Below are positions 18,029 through 25,939 of a stretch of DNA of 64,000 bases, piece after piece. How positions within the stretch are numbered: the first letter of the stretch is position 1; each line of letters begins with the position of its first letter. The notes beneath the pieces were generated by a model. The model ran no database searches and was not told where the DNA came from. It saw nothing but the letters and a program-made list of their open reading frames with translations. Made by a program: the position numbers and the translations under genes. Source of the DNA: Planctomycetota bacterium (GTDB lineage Bacteria; Planctomycetota; B15-G4; JADJEK01); contig JADJEK010000012.1 in the NCBI GenBank assembly GCA_016709145.1, positions 144,822 to 208,821 on the forward strand, in the 5' to 3' direction.

Positions 18029-18808
18029 ATGTTCCCCATCCTGTTCCAGATCGGCGACTTCAAGCTGCACGCCTTCGGCGTGATGGTGGCTCTCGGCTTC
18101 CTCGGCGGACTCTGGTTCGCGACGAAGGAAGCCCGCCGCACCGGGCTCGTGTCGGAAGAGGTCGTCAACGACCTGTTCCTCTGGTTGATCGCCGGCGGGA
18201 TCATCGGCGCGCGCCTGCTTTATTGCGCGATCCACTGGGAGAAGGACTTCGCCGACGAACCGCTCCGCGTCTTGCAGATCTGGAAGGGCGGCATCGTCTC
18301 GGTCGGCGGGTTCTTCGGCGCGTTCTTCTTCGGCTGGATCTTCTGCAAGAAGAACAAAGTGTCGTTCCTCGATCTCGCCGACGTCTGCATGCCGGGCGCA
18401 CTGCTCGGCCAGGCGATCGGCCGCATCGGCTGTTTCCTCGTCGGGGACGACTACGGCCGCCCCGCGCCCGATCTGCCGTGGGCGGTGACGTTCCCGAAGA
18501 ATCCGGACTCGCTGCTGCCGGAGCGCTGGCAGGGCGTCGCACTCCATCCGACGCAGCTCTACATGCTGATCAAGGCGTTCCTGATCTTCCTGGTGCTGGC
18601 GTGGGTCGCGCGCCGCCGTCGCTTCGCGGGTCAGGTGCTGTACGTCGCGATGATGCTGTATCCGATCGGCCGTTGGATCTGCGAGATCTACCGCGGCGAC
18701 GAAGCCGAACGCGGCATTTGGTACGGCCTGTCGACGGCGCAGTGGACGCTGATGCCCGTGTTCCTGCTCGGCCTGATCCAGTACGTGCGCGGATCGCGGC
18801 GCGGCTGA
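18029..18808 (+). CDS. lgt: prolipoprotein diacylglyceryl transferase
   Basis: A 259-residue inner-membrane enzyme that transfers diacylglycerol from phosphatidylglycerol to the lipobox Cys of preprolipoproteins. It has the Lgt layout: about seven membrane helices, an early HAFGVMVALGF segment, GGIIGARLLYC, GGIVSVGGFFGAF, and the signature GQAIGRIGCFLVGDDYGRP around residues 133-151, followed by HPTQLYM. Start ATG at 18029 places the first helix correctly. Several lipoproteins in this window (20363, 44599, 50578) are expected substrates. Confidence 0.93.
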   Translation: MFPILFQIGDFKLHAFGVMVALGFLGGLWFATKEARRTGLVSEEVVNDLFLWLIAGGIIGARLLYCAIHWEKDFADEPLRVLQIWKGGIVSVGGFFGAFFFGWIFCKKNKVSFLDLADVCMPGALLGQAIGRIGCFLVGDDYGRPAPDLPWAVTFPKNPDSLLPERWQGVALHPTQLYMLIKAFLIFLVLAWVARRRRFAGQVLYVAMMLYPIGRWICEIYRGDEAERGIWYGLSTAQWTLMPVFLLGLIQYVRGSRRG

Positions 18809-18829
18809 CGCCGTCGCGCCCGACGCACG

Positions 18830-19237
18830 TCAGCGCGGCGATGCCCGCGCCTCGCGCCGCTCGGGGCGCAAGCGCCGGAAGCGGTCGAGCAGGCGACGCA
18901 GCGTCTTGAACAGCTCGATCGCATCGAGCGGCACCGACAATTGAGCGAACACGCCGGCCCGACGCCCTTCGACGCGGCGCAGCGCGACGTTCGAGTTCTG
19001 CGAGAACGCGATCAGCGGCAAGTCGGCGGCGAGGCGCTCGATGTCTTCCCACAGCACGTCGACCGAGCGCTGGCCGCTTTCGATCGGGACCAAGCCGAAG
19101 TCGTAGCGCCGCCGACGCAGCATCGTGCGGCCGTCGTCGACCGAGGTCGAATCGATGTCGATGCCGCCGAACGCGCGCAGCGCCGCGACCACCGGGTCGC
19201 GGACATCGGGATCATCGAGCGCGACGAGACAACGCAT
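18830..19237 (-). CDS. degenerate response-regulator receiver-like protein
   Basis: A 135-residue protein with receiver-domain proportions. It opens MRCLVALDDPDVRDPVVAAL, with an acidic pair in the usual place after strand 1, then alternating strands and helices (RRRRYDFGLVPIES, LPLIAFSQNS, AGVFAQLSVPLDAIELFKTL). The usual phospho-acceptor Asp position reads GLVPIES, so normal phosphorylation is unlikely; the switch Thr/Ser and Lys are also not clear. It ends in a basic Arg-rich tail. It is probably a pseudo-receiver. It converges on lgt and is divergent from the RNase HII-like gene. Confidence 0.6.
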   Translation of the reverse strand: MRCLVALDDPDVRDPVVAALRAFGGIDIDSTSVDDGRTMLRRRRYDFGLVPIESGQRSVDVLWEDIERLAADLPLIAFSQNSNVALRRVEGRRAGVFAQLSVPLDAIELFKTLRRLLDRFRRLRPERREARASPR

Positions 19238-19313
19238 GGAGACACCTCGACAGCGACGAGGACAATCGTTCTCCTCTCGGCTCGCAGGTGGGGTGTCTTG
19301 AGGGCCAATTCGC

Positions 19314-20279
19314 GTGATCCAGGCGGGAATCGACGAAGCCGGCTACGGACCGCTGCTCGGTCCGCTCGTGACGGCATTGACCGCGTTCCGCTCGCCGCGA
19401 GGGATCGACGTCTGGGACGCCCTCGACGACGTCGTTGCGCGCGAGCCCGTGCCGATCGACTCCGATCGCGTCGCCGTCGCCGACTCGAAGCTCGTGCATC
19501 GTGCCGGCCACGGCATGGCCGCGATCGAGACCACCGCACTCGCGTTCCTGGCGCTGGCGAACGGCGGCTCCATCCCTGCGACCGCGAGTGAACTGTTGCG
19601 CCGCCATGCCGTCGGCACCGCGCCGCGCGTCGACGCGCTGCCGTGGTACGCGCAAGCGCTCGAGCGCTTCGAGCTGCCGCTCGTCGCATCGCGTGAACGC
19701 ATCGCGACGTCGACGCGAAGACTCCGCGAGGCCGCGGCGCGCGAACGCATCGAGCCCGTCGTCCTCGCGCTGCGCCCCGTGCTCGAGAACGACTACAACG
19801 ACCAGTGCGAGCGGCTGGGCTCCAAGGCGCGTGTGTTGTTCGCGGCGAACGTCGACGTGCTCGAAGCCCTGCTCGCGCGAACCCGCGGCGAGCGTTTCCG
19901 CGTGCTGTGCGATCGCCACGGCGGACGCCAGCACTACGGCGACCTGCTGCAGCTCGCGTTCCCGTTGCGCGGCGTGACGACGAAGCTCGAATCGAAGCCG
20001 CGTTCGGCGTACGCCGTCGGTCGCGGCGCCGACGCGTTCGAGATCGAGTACGCGATCGGCGCCGAAGCGCTCGCGTTCGAAGTCGCCTTGGCGTCGATCC
20101 TGGCCAAGTACCTCCGCGAGTTGTTCGTGGAGGCGCTGAACCGCTGGTTCGTCGCGCGCGTGCCGCACTTGACGAGGACCGCGGGGTACTACACCGACGG
20201 ACTGCGCTTCCTCGAGGATCTCGAACGCGAAGGAGCGCTGTCCGCCACCGAACGTGCACGTCTGGTGCGAGTCCGCTGA
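19314..20279 (+). CDS. ribonuclease HII-like protein, atypical
   Basis: A 321-residue protein starting with GTG at 19314. The N terminus, GIDEAGYGPLLGPLV (residues 5-19), is the RNase HII active-site motif with the two acidic residues, and VADSK near residue 58 is the second conserved block. LCDRHGGRQHYGDL carries a third acidic residue, and ALASILAKYLRE corresponds to the RNase HII SIIAK helix. Two oddities: the GRG of the motif is GYG, removing the Arg that contacts the RNA-DNA junction in characterised enzymes, and the protein is about 100 residues longer than usual. It may be a divergent RNase H or a DNA-repair relative. Confidence 0.75.
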   Translation: MIQAGIDEAGYGPLLGPLVTALTAFRSPRGIDVWDALDDVVAREPVPIDSDRVAVADSKLVHRAGHGMAAIETTALAFLALANGGSIPATASELLRRHAVGTAPRVDALPWYAQALERFELPLVASRERIATSTRRLREAAARERIEPVVLALRPVLENDYNDQCERLGSKARVLFAANVDVLEALLARTRGERFRVLCDRHGGRQHYGDLLQLAFPLRGVTTKLESKPRSAYAVGRGADAFEIEYAIGAEALAFEVALASILAKYLRELFVEALNRWFVARVPHLTRTAGYYTDGLRFLEDLEREGALSATERARLVRVR

Positions 20280-20362
20280 ATGACCGAAGACCGCGGACTC
20301 CTCGATCCACATCTCGTTCCGCACGCGTCGCGTGCGATGGAACTCGAAGGGAGACTCTCTCG

Positions 20363-21370
20363 ATGAACATGCTGTCTCGAATCTTCACCGCCGTCGCTCT
20401 CGCCGGATGCGCCACGGGTTGCTCGATCGGTGATTGGCTGCGCGGCGATGCCGAGCCCGAACTCGTGATCAAGGATGGCGCGACGCAGCGCGAGTTCCGC
20501 TTCACCTACGTCGCCAACGTGCCGAAAGCGCCGGCGGGCGCGCAGCGGCTCGATGTGTGGCTGCCGTTGCCGACGTCGACCGCCGCGCAACGCGTGACGA
20601 TCGAGGACGTCGCGGCGACCGTCCCCTACGCGATCGCGACCGATCCCGAGACCGGCACGCGCATGATCCACCTGCGCTTTTCCGATGACGCGCTGCGCGA
20701 GACCTCGATCGCCATGAAGTTGCGCGTGCAGTCGATCGAGCGCAAGCGCGACGACGAGCGCTCGTCATTCACGGACGCGCCGAAGCCGCGCGACCTCGCG
20801 CCCGACGCGCTCGCACCGTGGAACGCGGGACCAGCCGCGATGGCCGAGAAGGCCGCGGGCACGACCACCGATCGCCTCGAGGCCGGCGAGAAGATGTACC
20901 GCGCCGTCCTCGACCACATGCGCTACTCGAAGGACGGAACGGGTTGGGGCCGTGGCGACGTCGCGCACGCATGCTCGGCCGGCTTCGGCAACTGCACCGA
21001 CTTCCACGCGTTGTTCATCGCCATGGCACGTTCGCGCGGCATCCCGGCGCGCTTCATCATGGGCTTCCCGCTGCCCGAGACGCGCGGTACCGGCGAAGTG
21101 AAGGGCTACCACTGCTGGGCCGAGTTCTACGTCGACGGCGTGGGGTGGGTCCCGGTCGATGCGTCGGAGGCCGACAAGCATCCTGAGCTCGCCGACTACT
21201 ACTTCGGTTCGTTGACCGCCGACCGCGTCGCGTTCTCGCGTGGCCGCGACCTCGTGTTGGTGCCGCCGCAGCAGGGCCCGCCGCTGAACTTCTTCATCTA
21301 CCCGTACGCCGAGCTCGACGGCAAACCGTTCGACGGGGTCACGCGCACGTTCCACTACGAGGATCTGTGA
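20363..21370 (+). CDS. transglutaminase-like cysteine-protease-fold lipoprotein
   Basis: A 335-residue lipoprotein. The signal MNMLSRIFTAVALAGCATGC holds lipobox-like Cys residues, and GAAGGGAG precedes the ATG at 20363. The transglutaminase core is complete: Cys in AGFGNCTDFHALFIAMARSR (about residue 214), His in GYHCWAEFYVDG, Asp in WVPVDASEAD. The N-terminal 130 residues form a beta domain (RLDVWLPLPTST) common in this family. It would act in the periplasm as a peptidase or cross-linker; the substrate is unknown. It ends at a strong hairpin terminator. Confidence 0.88.
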   Translation: MNMLSRIFTAVALAGCATGCSIGDWLRGDAEPELVIKDGATQREFRFTYVANVPKAPAGAQRLDVWLPLPTSTAAQRVTIEDVAATVPYAIATDPETGTRMIHLRFSDDALRETSIAMKLRVQSIERKRDDERSSFTDAPKPRDLAPDALAPWNAGPAAMAEKAAGTTTDRLEAGEKMYRAVLDHMRYSKDGTGWGRGDVAHACSAGFGNCTDFHALFIAMARSRGIPARFIMGFPLPETRGTGEVKGYHCWAEFYVDGVGWVPVDASEADKHPELADYYFGSLTADRVAFSRGRDLVLVPPQQGPPLNFFIYPYAELDGKPFDGVTRTFHYEDL

Positions 21371-21382
21371 CGGCAGGAGCGA

Positions 21383-21406
21383 CGCCCCCGGAGTCGCCCG
21401 GGGGCG
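21383..21406 (+). terminator. hairpin terminator after the transglutaminase gene
   Basis: cgcccccgg at 21383-21391 pairs with ccgggggcg at 21398-21406 over a six-base loop, 12 bases after the stop at 21370. There is no T-run, as is common in GC-rich genomes, so it may be a Rho-assisted or structural terminator. Confidence 0.7.
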
Positions 21407-21595
21407 ATCGACTCGCTGGCATCGGGCACCGCGATTGAAACAGTCGGGTCATGCGACGAAACGACGGGAGTCCAAGCTCAAGACGGCGGAGTGCAAGCGC
21501 CGACATCGTCCACGGCGGAAGGTGTCGCAGAGCGCCCCAACTCCGAACGCTCTCTGCGCGCGCGGTCTCTCTCCCCGACGAGTTGCTCCAATCGC

Positions 21596-22387
21596 ATGAC
21601 TCAGCCGATTTCGACCCTGCCCGACGAGTTCGCCGCGCACGACGCGCGCGCGTTGCTCGACCACGCTCCGTGCGCGGTGTTCGTGCGTCACGCGAGTGGT
21701 CGCGTGGTGTACGCGAACGGCGCCGCGCGAGCGGCGCTCGCGCTCGACGAGGCGACGTCGCTCGCCGCGCTGACGCTGACGCGTCTCGTCGGCGATGGCG
21801 ATCGCGAGCCGGACGCCAAGACCTCGTACCTCGTCCTCGTCGAACGCGAACCGAAGGCGCGCATCACGGCGAGCGCCCGCGCGCTCGGCGACGATCGTGA
21901 GGCGCTGTTCGTCACCGACGAGCAACCGCTGCAGCGGACGACGCCCGAGCCGGGCAGCCGCCGGCGCTTCATGACCACGCGCGTGCTCGCCGCCGACGTC
22001 GTGCGGCGCGTGCGCCGACACGCCGGCAAAGTCGCGACCGCGCCGGTGCGTGCGCAGCATCGACTGCAGCGCGACCACGAAGGCACGCGCCTCGTCCAAG
22101 TCGACCCGGTCGGCATCGCGCAGCTCGTCCTCTCGGGCGTGCTGCTGCTGGCCGAGTCGGACAGCCCCTGTACCGGCATCCAGTTCGCGCTGGTCGGCCT
22201 GCAGTTGCGCATCGTGATCGAGGGCGAGGCGTCGCGCGCGGCCGGCATCTTCCCCGACTTGCGCCGCCAGACGGCACTGTTGCGCTCGATCCGTCCGATC
22301 CTGTCGGAGCACGACGCCACGTTCTCGGTCGAACGCGACAAGCGCGGCAGCCGCCGCGTCGTCGTCAGCCTGCCGCTCGCGGGCTGA
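21596..22387 (+). CDS. PAS-like sensor protein with degenerate histidine-kinase C terminus
   Basis: A 263-residue protein (ATG at 21596; the frame is open further upstream, but the sequence there is low-complexity Arg/Ser). Residues about 15-90 resemble a PAS domain (ALLDHAPCAVFVRHASGRVVY, then ANGAARAAL). The C-terminal half (LVQVDPVGIAQLVLSGVLLL and ERDKRGSRRVVVSLPLAG) has the shape of a histidine-kinase ATPase domain, but I see neither an H-box nor a clear N/G1/G2 box. It may be a non-catalytic sensor or scaffold. It is immediately upstream of tRNA-Asp. Confidence 0.55.
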   Translation: MTQPISTLPDEFAAHDARALLDHAPCAVFVRHASGRVVYANGAARAALALDEATSLAALTLTRLVGDGDREPDAKTSYLVLVEREPKARITASARALGDDREALFVTDEQPLQRTTPEPGSRRRFMTTRVLAADVVRRVRRHAGKVATAPVRAQHRLQRDHEGTRLVQVDPVGIAQLVLSGVLLLAESDSPCTGIQFALVGLQLRIVIEGEASRAAGIFPDLRRQTALLRSIRPILSEHDATFSVERDKRGSRRVVVSLPLAG

Positions 22388-22531
22388 ACTCCCGCCCGAG
22401 CCCGCCGCACCCGCGTCCATCGCGGCGCCGAACCACCGAAAAGGCAGGTTCGGAACCAGCGAATCTCCCCTCTTTTCTTCCGTCTCGCCCCCGCTAGGAT
22501 CTCCGCCCTTCCGCGCGATCGAACGACGTGC

Positions 22532-22609
22532 GGGGGTGTAGCTCAGTTGGTTTAGAGCGCTAGCCTGTCACGCTAGAGGTCGCGGGTTCAAGTCCCGTCA
22601 CCCTCGCCA
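22532..22609 (+). tRNA. tRNA-Asp (anticodon GTC)
   Basis: 78 bases including an encoded CCA. The acceptor stem ggggtgt-type 5' strand at 22532-22538 pairs with caccctc at 22599-22605 (one G-T pair). The anticodon arm is ctagc-ctgtcac-gctag with GTC in the loop, and the T arm contains gggttcaagtccc. Its 3' half, from 22562, is the integration site of the island to the right and is preserved by the integrated copy, so the tRNA stays complete. Confidence 0.97.
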
Positions 22610-22670
22610 CTTTTGAAGTCGCAACCCCGCGCACAGTTTCGCAACTGGCGCGGGGTTGTGCGTTTTCGGG
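22562..22670. repeat. attL: left 109-bp direct repeat of the tRNA-Asp island
   Basis: These 109 bases (tRNA-Asp 3' half plus its downstream terminator hairpin) recur at 32487-32595 with only two differences, at 22638 and 22661. The first 76 bases are identical. An intact tRNA on one side and a 3' fragment on the other is the classic footprint of a tRNA-targeting tyrosine recombinase. Confidence 0.95.
22622..22658 (+). terminator. tRNA-Asp terminator hairpin
   Basis: caaccccgcgc at 22622-22632 pairs perfectly with gcgcggggttg at 22648-22658 (11 bp, 15-base loop), followed by tgcgtttt. It lies 12 bases after the tRNA CCA. The same hairpin is duplicated in attR at about 32547-32583. Confidence 0.8.
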
Positions 22671-23462
22671 GGTGGCGGGGTCGCACGGGGTCGCATCGGG
22701 TCGTTCGTGGTTTGCAGCAACCGTTGCAGCACCCGATTGCAGCAACCGTTGCAGCACGGTGTCGGTGCCATCGGTTCCGGTGGCGCTCTTCGCGTCGGCG
22801 TTCGCGGAACTCGGGCCGACTGCCGGAAGCTTCGCGAGTGCTGCCGCCGCGTCGTGGAGCTGCAGGGCCGTGTAGTGCTTCAGCGTCGTGCGGTAGTCGC
22901 CGTGCCGCATGAGACGCTGCGCGAGCTGGGGCGCGATCCCCTGAAGCGCCAAGCGCGTTCCCGAGCGTCGTCCGAAGCGCGTGCAGGTCGGCCGTGCGTC
23001 CTTCCGCGTCGACGAGCGGGATCTTGGCTTCGAGGAAGTCGTCCCGCCGCATCTCGTTCGTGACCTCGGCAGCGAACACGCGCGCACTCGGAAGTGCCGT
23101 CGCGGGACGCATCGCCTTGAGAGCAGCCGCGAGCTGTTCGTGCATGGGCAACACGTCGGGGCGCTTCGCCTTGCCATCGCGAATCGTCAGCGATTGCGCG
23201 TCGAAGTCCACGTCACCCCAAGTCAGCGCGATCAAGTCGCCGCGCCGAAGTCCCGCGTGGATCGCTGCGAGGTACCAAGCTGCGCGATCGTGCTTCGCAG
23301 CCGTCGCGACGAGGCATTGCAGTTCTTCGTCCGTGAGTGCGCGACGCACTTTCCGTCGATCGGCGTTCTCGTCCTGCTTCGGCACGAGTCCGCTCAAGCG
23401 CTTGTCAGGCGTCAGGCCGCTGCGCTCCGCCCACGACACGAACGCGATCACGTCCACTCGAA

Positions 23463-23740
23463 CTGCGCCAGTGGATCGCGTGGGCAGTGCGCTCCAGGCT
23501 CAAGCCGTTCGTGCGCGTCGCACGCACCATCCGCAAGCACTTCCCCGGAATCCTCGCCTACGTCCGCGAACGACTCACCAATGCTTTCGTCGAAGGCTTC
23601 AACAACCTCATCCGAATGATCGTTCGCCGTGCCTTCGGCTTCCATAGTTGGCTCGCCCTCAGCGCCATGATCTTCCTCTGCTGCGCTGGAATCGTCCTCA
23701 GCCCGCCCCTCCCATGACCCACTCAAGCTATCGGAGAGCC
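23463..23740 (+). mobile_element. 3' remnant of an ISL3-family transposase with its right terminal repeat
   Basis: The frame 23463-23717 encodes the last 84 residues of an ISL3-type DDE transposase: WIAWAVRSRLKPFVRVARTI, then TNAFVEGFNNLIRMIVRRAF and GFHSW, with the C-terminal catalytic Glu in the FVEGFNN motif. After the stop, the bases to 23740 end in ggagagcc, the inverse of the GGCTCTCC terminus expected for ISL3 elements. Its left side is fused directly to the integrase fragment, so the 5' part and left end were lost by deletion. It is a different lineage from the element at 30507. Confidence 0.8.
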
Positions 23741-24329
23741 CAAAATCGTCGCCGAGCAGCGCGACGCGCTCAACGAGGCGCAGCAGTTCGAGGTCGAGGG
23801 TCAAGTCGGACGGAGCGCCGTCTTCGCCGTGCACGCGCAGCCGGATCGGCTGCGCGTGCACGGCGCAACCGAGTTGAAAGCGCTCAATCGGCCATCCAGC
23901 GAGCGTGGGCCCATCGCGTCGGCGGGACCTAATGGCGATCCCGTCCGCGACCCCATGCCCGAACATCGCGAAGTGAGTGGCGTTGCAATACTCCGTGGCG
24001 TGGTGAAAGAACCGCCGTGAAGCGAGCGCGGCAGTCGCGAGCGCCAGGCGCGCCCATGATGCGCGCTCACGTTCGTTACGATTCAGCGGCGCGAGTTCGC
24101 GATCTCCCGCGCGAAACGCGAGCGTGAGGCTTAGAAGCGGGGTTCCGTACTGGTTGCGGTATGTCGCGCAGATCGCCGCGACCTTGGGCCGCAATGATGG
24201 GTCGACGTCGAGGGGCGCGCGGGTCGCCGCCCACGGCACGAACTGAAACCCGAGAAGGTGCAGCGGCGAGTCAATCGTCACCCACGGCAGTAGGAGTATC
24301 TCACGTCGCGAGGGCACTACAGTTGGCAT
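23741..24329 (-). pseudogene. hypothetical island protein truncated by the ISL3 remnant
   Basis: ATG at 24329 opens MPTVVPSRREILLLPWVTID, with good coding character to about 23741 (about 196 residues), including RRFFHHATEYCNATHFAMFG and HAQPIRLRVHGEDGAPSD. At 23741 the reading frame enters the ISL3 terminal repeat, continues antisense through the transposase fragment and stops at 23448, so the natural C terminus is lost. No signal peptide or known domain is visible. The function is unknown; the second half resembles a beta-rich domain. Confidence 0.55.
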
Positions 24330-24477
24330 CTGCGACTCTCAGCGAGAGCTGGGTTGGGAAGCGGCCCATTCTCTCAGTTCGGTGAGCGTCTGCGAACCGC
24401 CGCCCGCGATAGCTCGTGAGGGGACAAGGTCAGAAGCCGGCTCCGGTTCGCTAGACGCATGTACGAGGCTGAAGAAC

Positions 24478-24615
24478 CTACTCGGCCTCGTCTGTGAGCG
24501 CGAAGATCGCTGCGCGACGCCGCAGCGACATGGCGAGGAGTGCGACGACGTGAGCGACAATGCGCCCACGCGCGCGTGCCGGCAGTGGTTGAAGCGCCTG
24601 GCCCAGGGTAGTCAT
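24478..24615 (-). CDS. small island-associated ORF, copy A of a repeated C-terminal motif
   Basis: A short frame (45 codons from the ATG at 24615; open further upstream without Met to beyond 24700) ends in HVVALLAMSLRRRAAIFAL and then TDEAE-stop. The same C-terminal pattern occurs in two other places of the island (stops at 25283 and 32263), both next to att-type sequence. It is a short amphipathic helix followed by an Arg/Lys-rich turn. Whether it is translated on its own is uncertain; I list it because the conservation is at protein level with many synonymous differences. Confidence 0.4.
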   Translation of the reverse strand: MTTLGQALQPLPARARGRIVAHVVALLAMSLRRRAAIFALTDEAE

Positions 24616-25014
24616 CGCGCTTCCGTGGCCCTCGGACGCGAGGACCTTGGCCTGAGCACTGGAGATAGCGCTGGGGATTCGTTGAGCGCCTCCACAAACA
24701 CAGACTTTAGCTTGGTTTACAGCACCCGCCGTCTGTTTTCTAATCCGACACCTGCGTGCTTGCTCGCTCCAGACTACTACTTAGACAGTCGTTCGCCGGC
24801 CGCGCGCCGGCGCGGGAAGATGCGCAACCGTAGGCCCGGGGCGCGTTGTTTCAAGGCACGTGCCGAACTCGCCATTCAGGTGTCTTCGCCAGCGTGCTTG
24901 TAGATTTCGATGGATTTCCACTCGGATCTAGGCCAACGGAACACAGCTCCAAGAAGTAACACGTCCCGCGATATTCTTGGACGATACTGGTTCAGTGCCG
25001 CCGTCTAGAGTTCA
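24616..25014. other. island stretch without a recognised gene
   Basis: About 400 bases. The left part may encode the N-terminal extension of the small motif-A ORF on the minus strand. From about 24720 to 25014 I see no frame with coding character on either strand. It contains the Cys-box protein's upstream region. Confidence 0.4.
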
Positions 25015-25038
25015 ATGGCCTACAGGTGGTATTGCGTT

Positions 25039-25285
25039 ATGCTCACTTGCAGCGGTTCGAATCGGAAGGGCGCGCCCTGCCGCCGACCTCCACAGGCGGG
25101 AACACCATTCTGTTATTGGCACAGGAATCGCGTCGTGCGATGGCTGGCCTCGCACTCAATCTGGCTCGGCGCACTAGCCGGAGTTGGCGGTGTTATTGTT
25201 GCTTTGATTGCCATCGTTTCGGCTTATCGCACTTCTGCCGAATCGAATGCAATCGCCCGCGAGCAGCTTGTAAGTTCGGGCGTCA
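25039..25285 (+). pseudogene. small Cys/His-knuckle membrane protein, probably 3'-truncated
   Basis: ATG at 25039 begins MLTCSGSNRKGAPCRRPPQ, with C-x6-G-x-PC-x9-FC-x2-H spacing, a short zinc-knuckle pattern seen in many mobile-element proteins. A single membrane helix follows (WLGALAGVGGVIVALIAIV), then a polar stretch SAYRTSAESNAIAREQL. Beyond about 25270 the frame stays open to 25803 but crosses a repeat-derived sequence antisense to motif copy B and a MITE-like element, so the natural end is probably lost. Likely a small membrane accessory protein of the island; function unknown. Confidence 0.45.
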
Positions 25286-25505
25286 CGCGTTGTCCGTCCG
25301 TCCCAGGATCGCATTGCGCCGCTTCTGCGGCATCGCCACGAGCGCCCCAACTGCACAATCAACCCCGCGCGTTCCGCGTCGTCGAGGGTTGCGAGCGCAC
25401 TCGAAGCCGGATCCCATCCCGAATCACTGCGGCGCCCATTGCAGCACCTCAATTCCGACCTGCCGTAACCCGTTGTCGCATCACTACAACCGCGATTTCC
25501 GTCGA
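25283..25505 (-). pseudogene. island-end ORF, copy B of the repeated motif (frameshifted)
   Basis: Reading leftward from the att relic at about 25506, this segment translates as TTGYGRSELRCCNGRRSDSG and then a DDAE stretch. After a frame change it reads AVGALVAMPQKRRNAILGR and stops at 25283. It aligns at DNA and protein level with the copy at 32263-32486 (MGYGDPDSKCCSGCC and HIVALLEMPPKRRSAILTL). It is a decayed duplicate of the sequence found at the true right end of the island. Confidence 0.5.
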
Positions 25506-25519
25506 AGCCTGTGACGCTA
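25506..25519. repeat. degenerate internal att relic
   Basis: agcctgtgacgcta at 25506-25519 differs at one base from the att start agcctgtcacgcta (22562, 32487). The approximately 80 bases to its left align with the approximately 80 bases left of attR (both read ccgtaaccc, then ccgcgatt). It therefore marks an older right boundary inside the present island. Confidence 0.65.
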
Positions 25520-25534
25520 AATGGCGAGCTAACC

Positions 25535-25692
25535 GCCTGTTGAAAAAGTCCGCCCGCATTCGGTCGGCTGCGAACGACGCCTGGCGTCGTTCCGCCTCCT
25601 CGCCGTATCTGCCCGTCGATACGCCTCGTCGGCGCGCCTCGCCCTGCTCGTTCTCGCATGCCCGACTGCTCGGCAGACCTTTTCAACGGGCT
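25535..25692. mobile_element. MITE-like nonautonomous element (about 158 bp)
   Basis: The left end gcctgttgaaaaagtccgcc and the inverse of the right end (gcccgttgaaaaggtctgcc) form imperfect 20-bp terminal inverted repeats. They are flanked by gctaacc(g) at 25528-25535 and 25693-25700, a 7-8-bp target duplication. The interior has no gene but holds a short hairpin, aacgacgcc-tggcgtcgtt. These features fit a small nonautonomous transposon whose transposase is not in this window. Confidence 0.7.
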
Positions 25693-25939
25693 GCTAACCG
25701 GACTGGCGCGATTCGAGCGATGCGTGGGATCCCGTTCGCGCCGCGGGCGTCCGCAGAAAGCCGCCAAGCTGGCCGCCGGCTCTTTTCCATCGCCAGGCCG
25801 TAACGTGTTAACCATCCGCCGCATGCAGCCGCTGAAGCCAAGCGCGATCTCGCTGTTAATCGCGGGGCCGCGAACGGTCACAGGCGCTCTCCCACTCTCG
25901 CGAGTGCTCGCCTAAGTGCTATCGCGAAGCCAAAGTTCT

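Larger units (their letters stand above)
22560..23462 (-). pseudogene. tyrosine recombinase (integrase), 5'-truncated and frameshifted
   Basis: This is the catalytic half of a phage-type integrase. It starts without a proper N terminus at the junction with an ISL3 fragment (about 23462), so the arm-binding domain is missing. It reads RRALTDEELQCLVATAAKH, then HAGLRRGDLIALTWGDVDF (catalytic Arg), then LHALRTTLG; a one-base insertion in a GGG run near 22957 then shifts the frame. The remaining catalytic parts (QLAQRLMRHGDYRTTLKHYT, with His and Tyr) continue in the other frame to a stop at 22560 inside the tRNA anticodon stem, so the last residues are antisense to the tRNA. It would have catalysed integration at tRNA-Asp; now presumably dead. 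Confidence 0.88.

Noticed and set aside
22613..23647. Plus-strand open frames opposite the integrase
   Set aside because: They are antisense to a recognisable tyrosine recombinase and have no coding features of their own.
24382..24903. Plus-strand frame of about 170 codons
   Set aside because: It overlaps the conserved minus-strand motif copy A, has no ribosome site or domain, and mixed composition.
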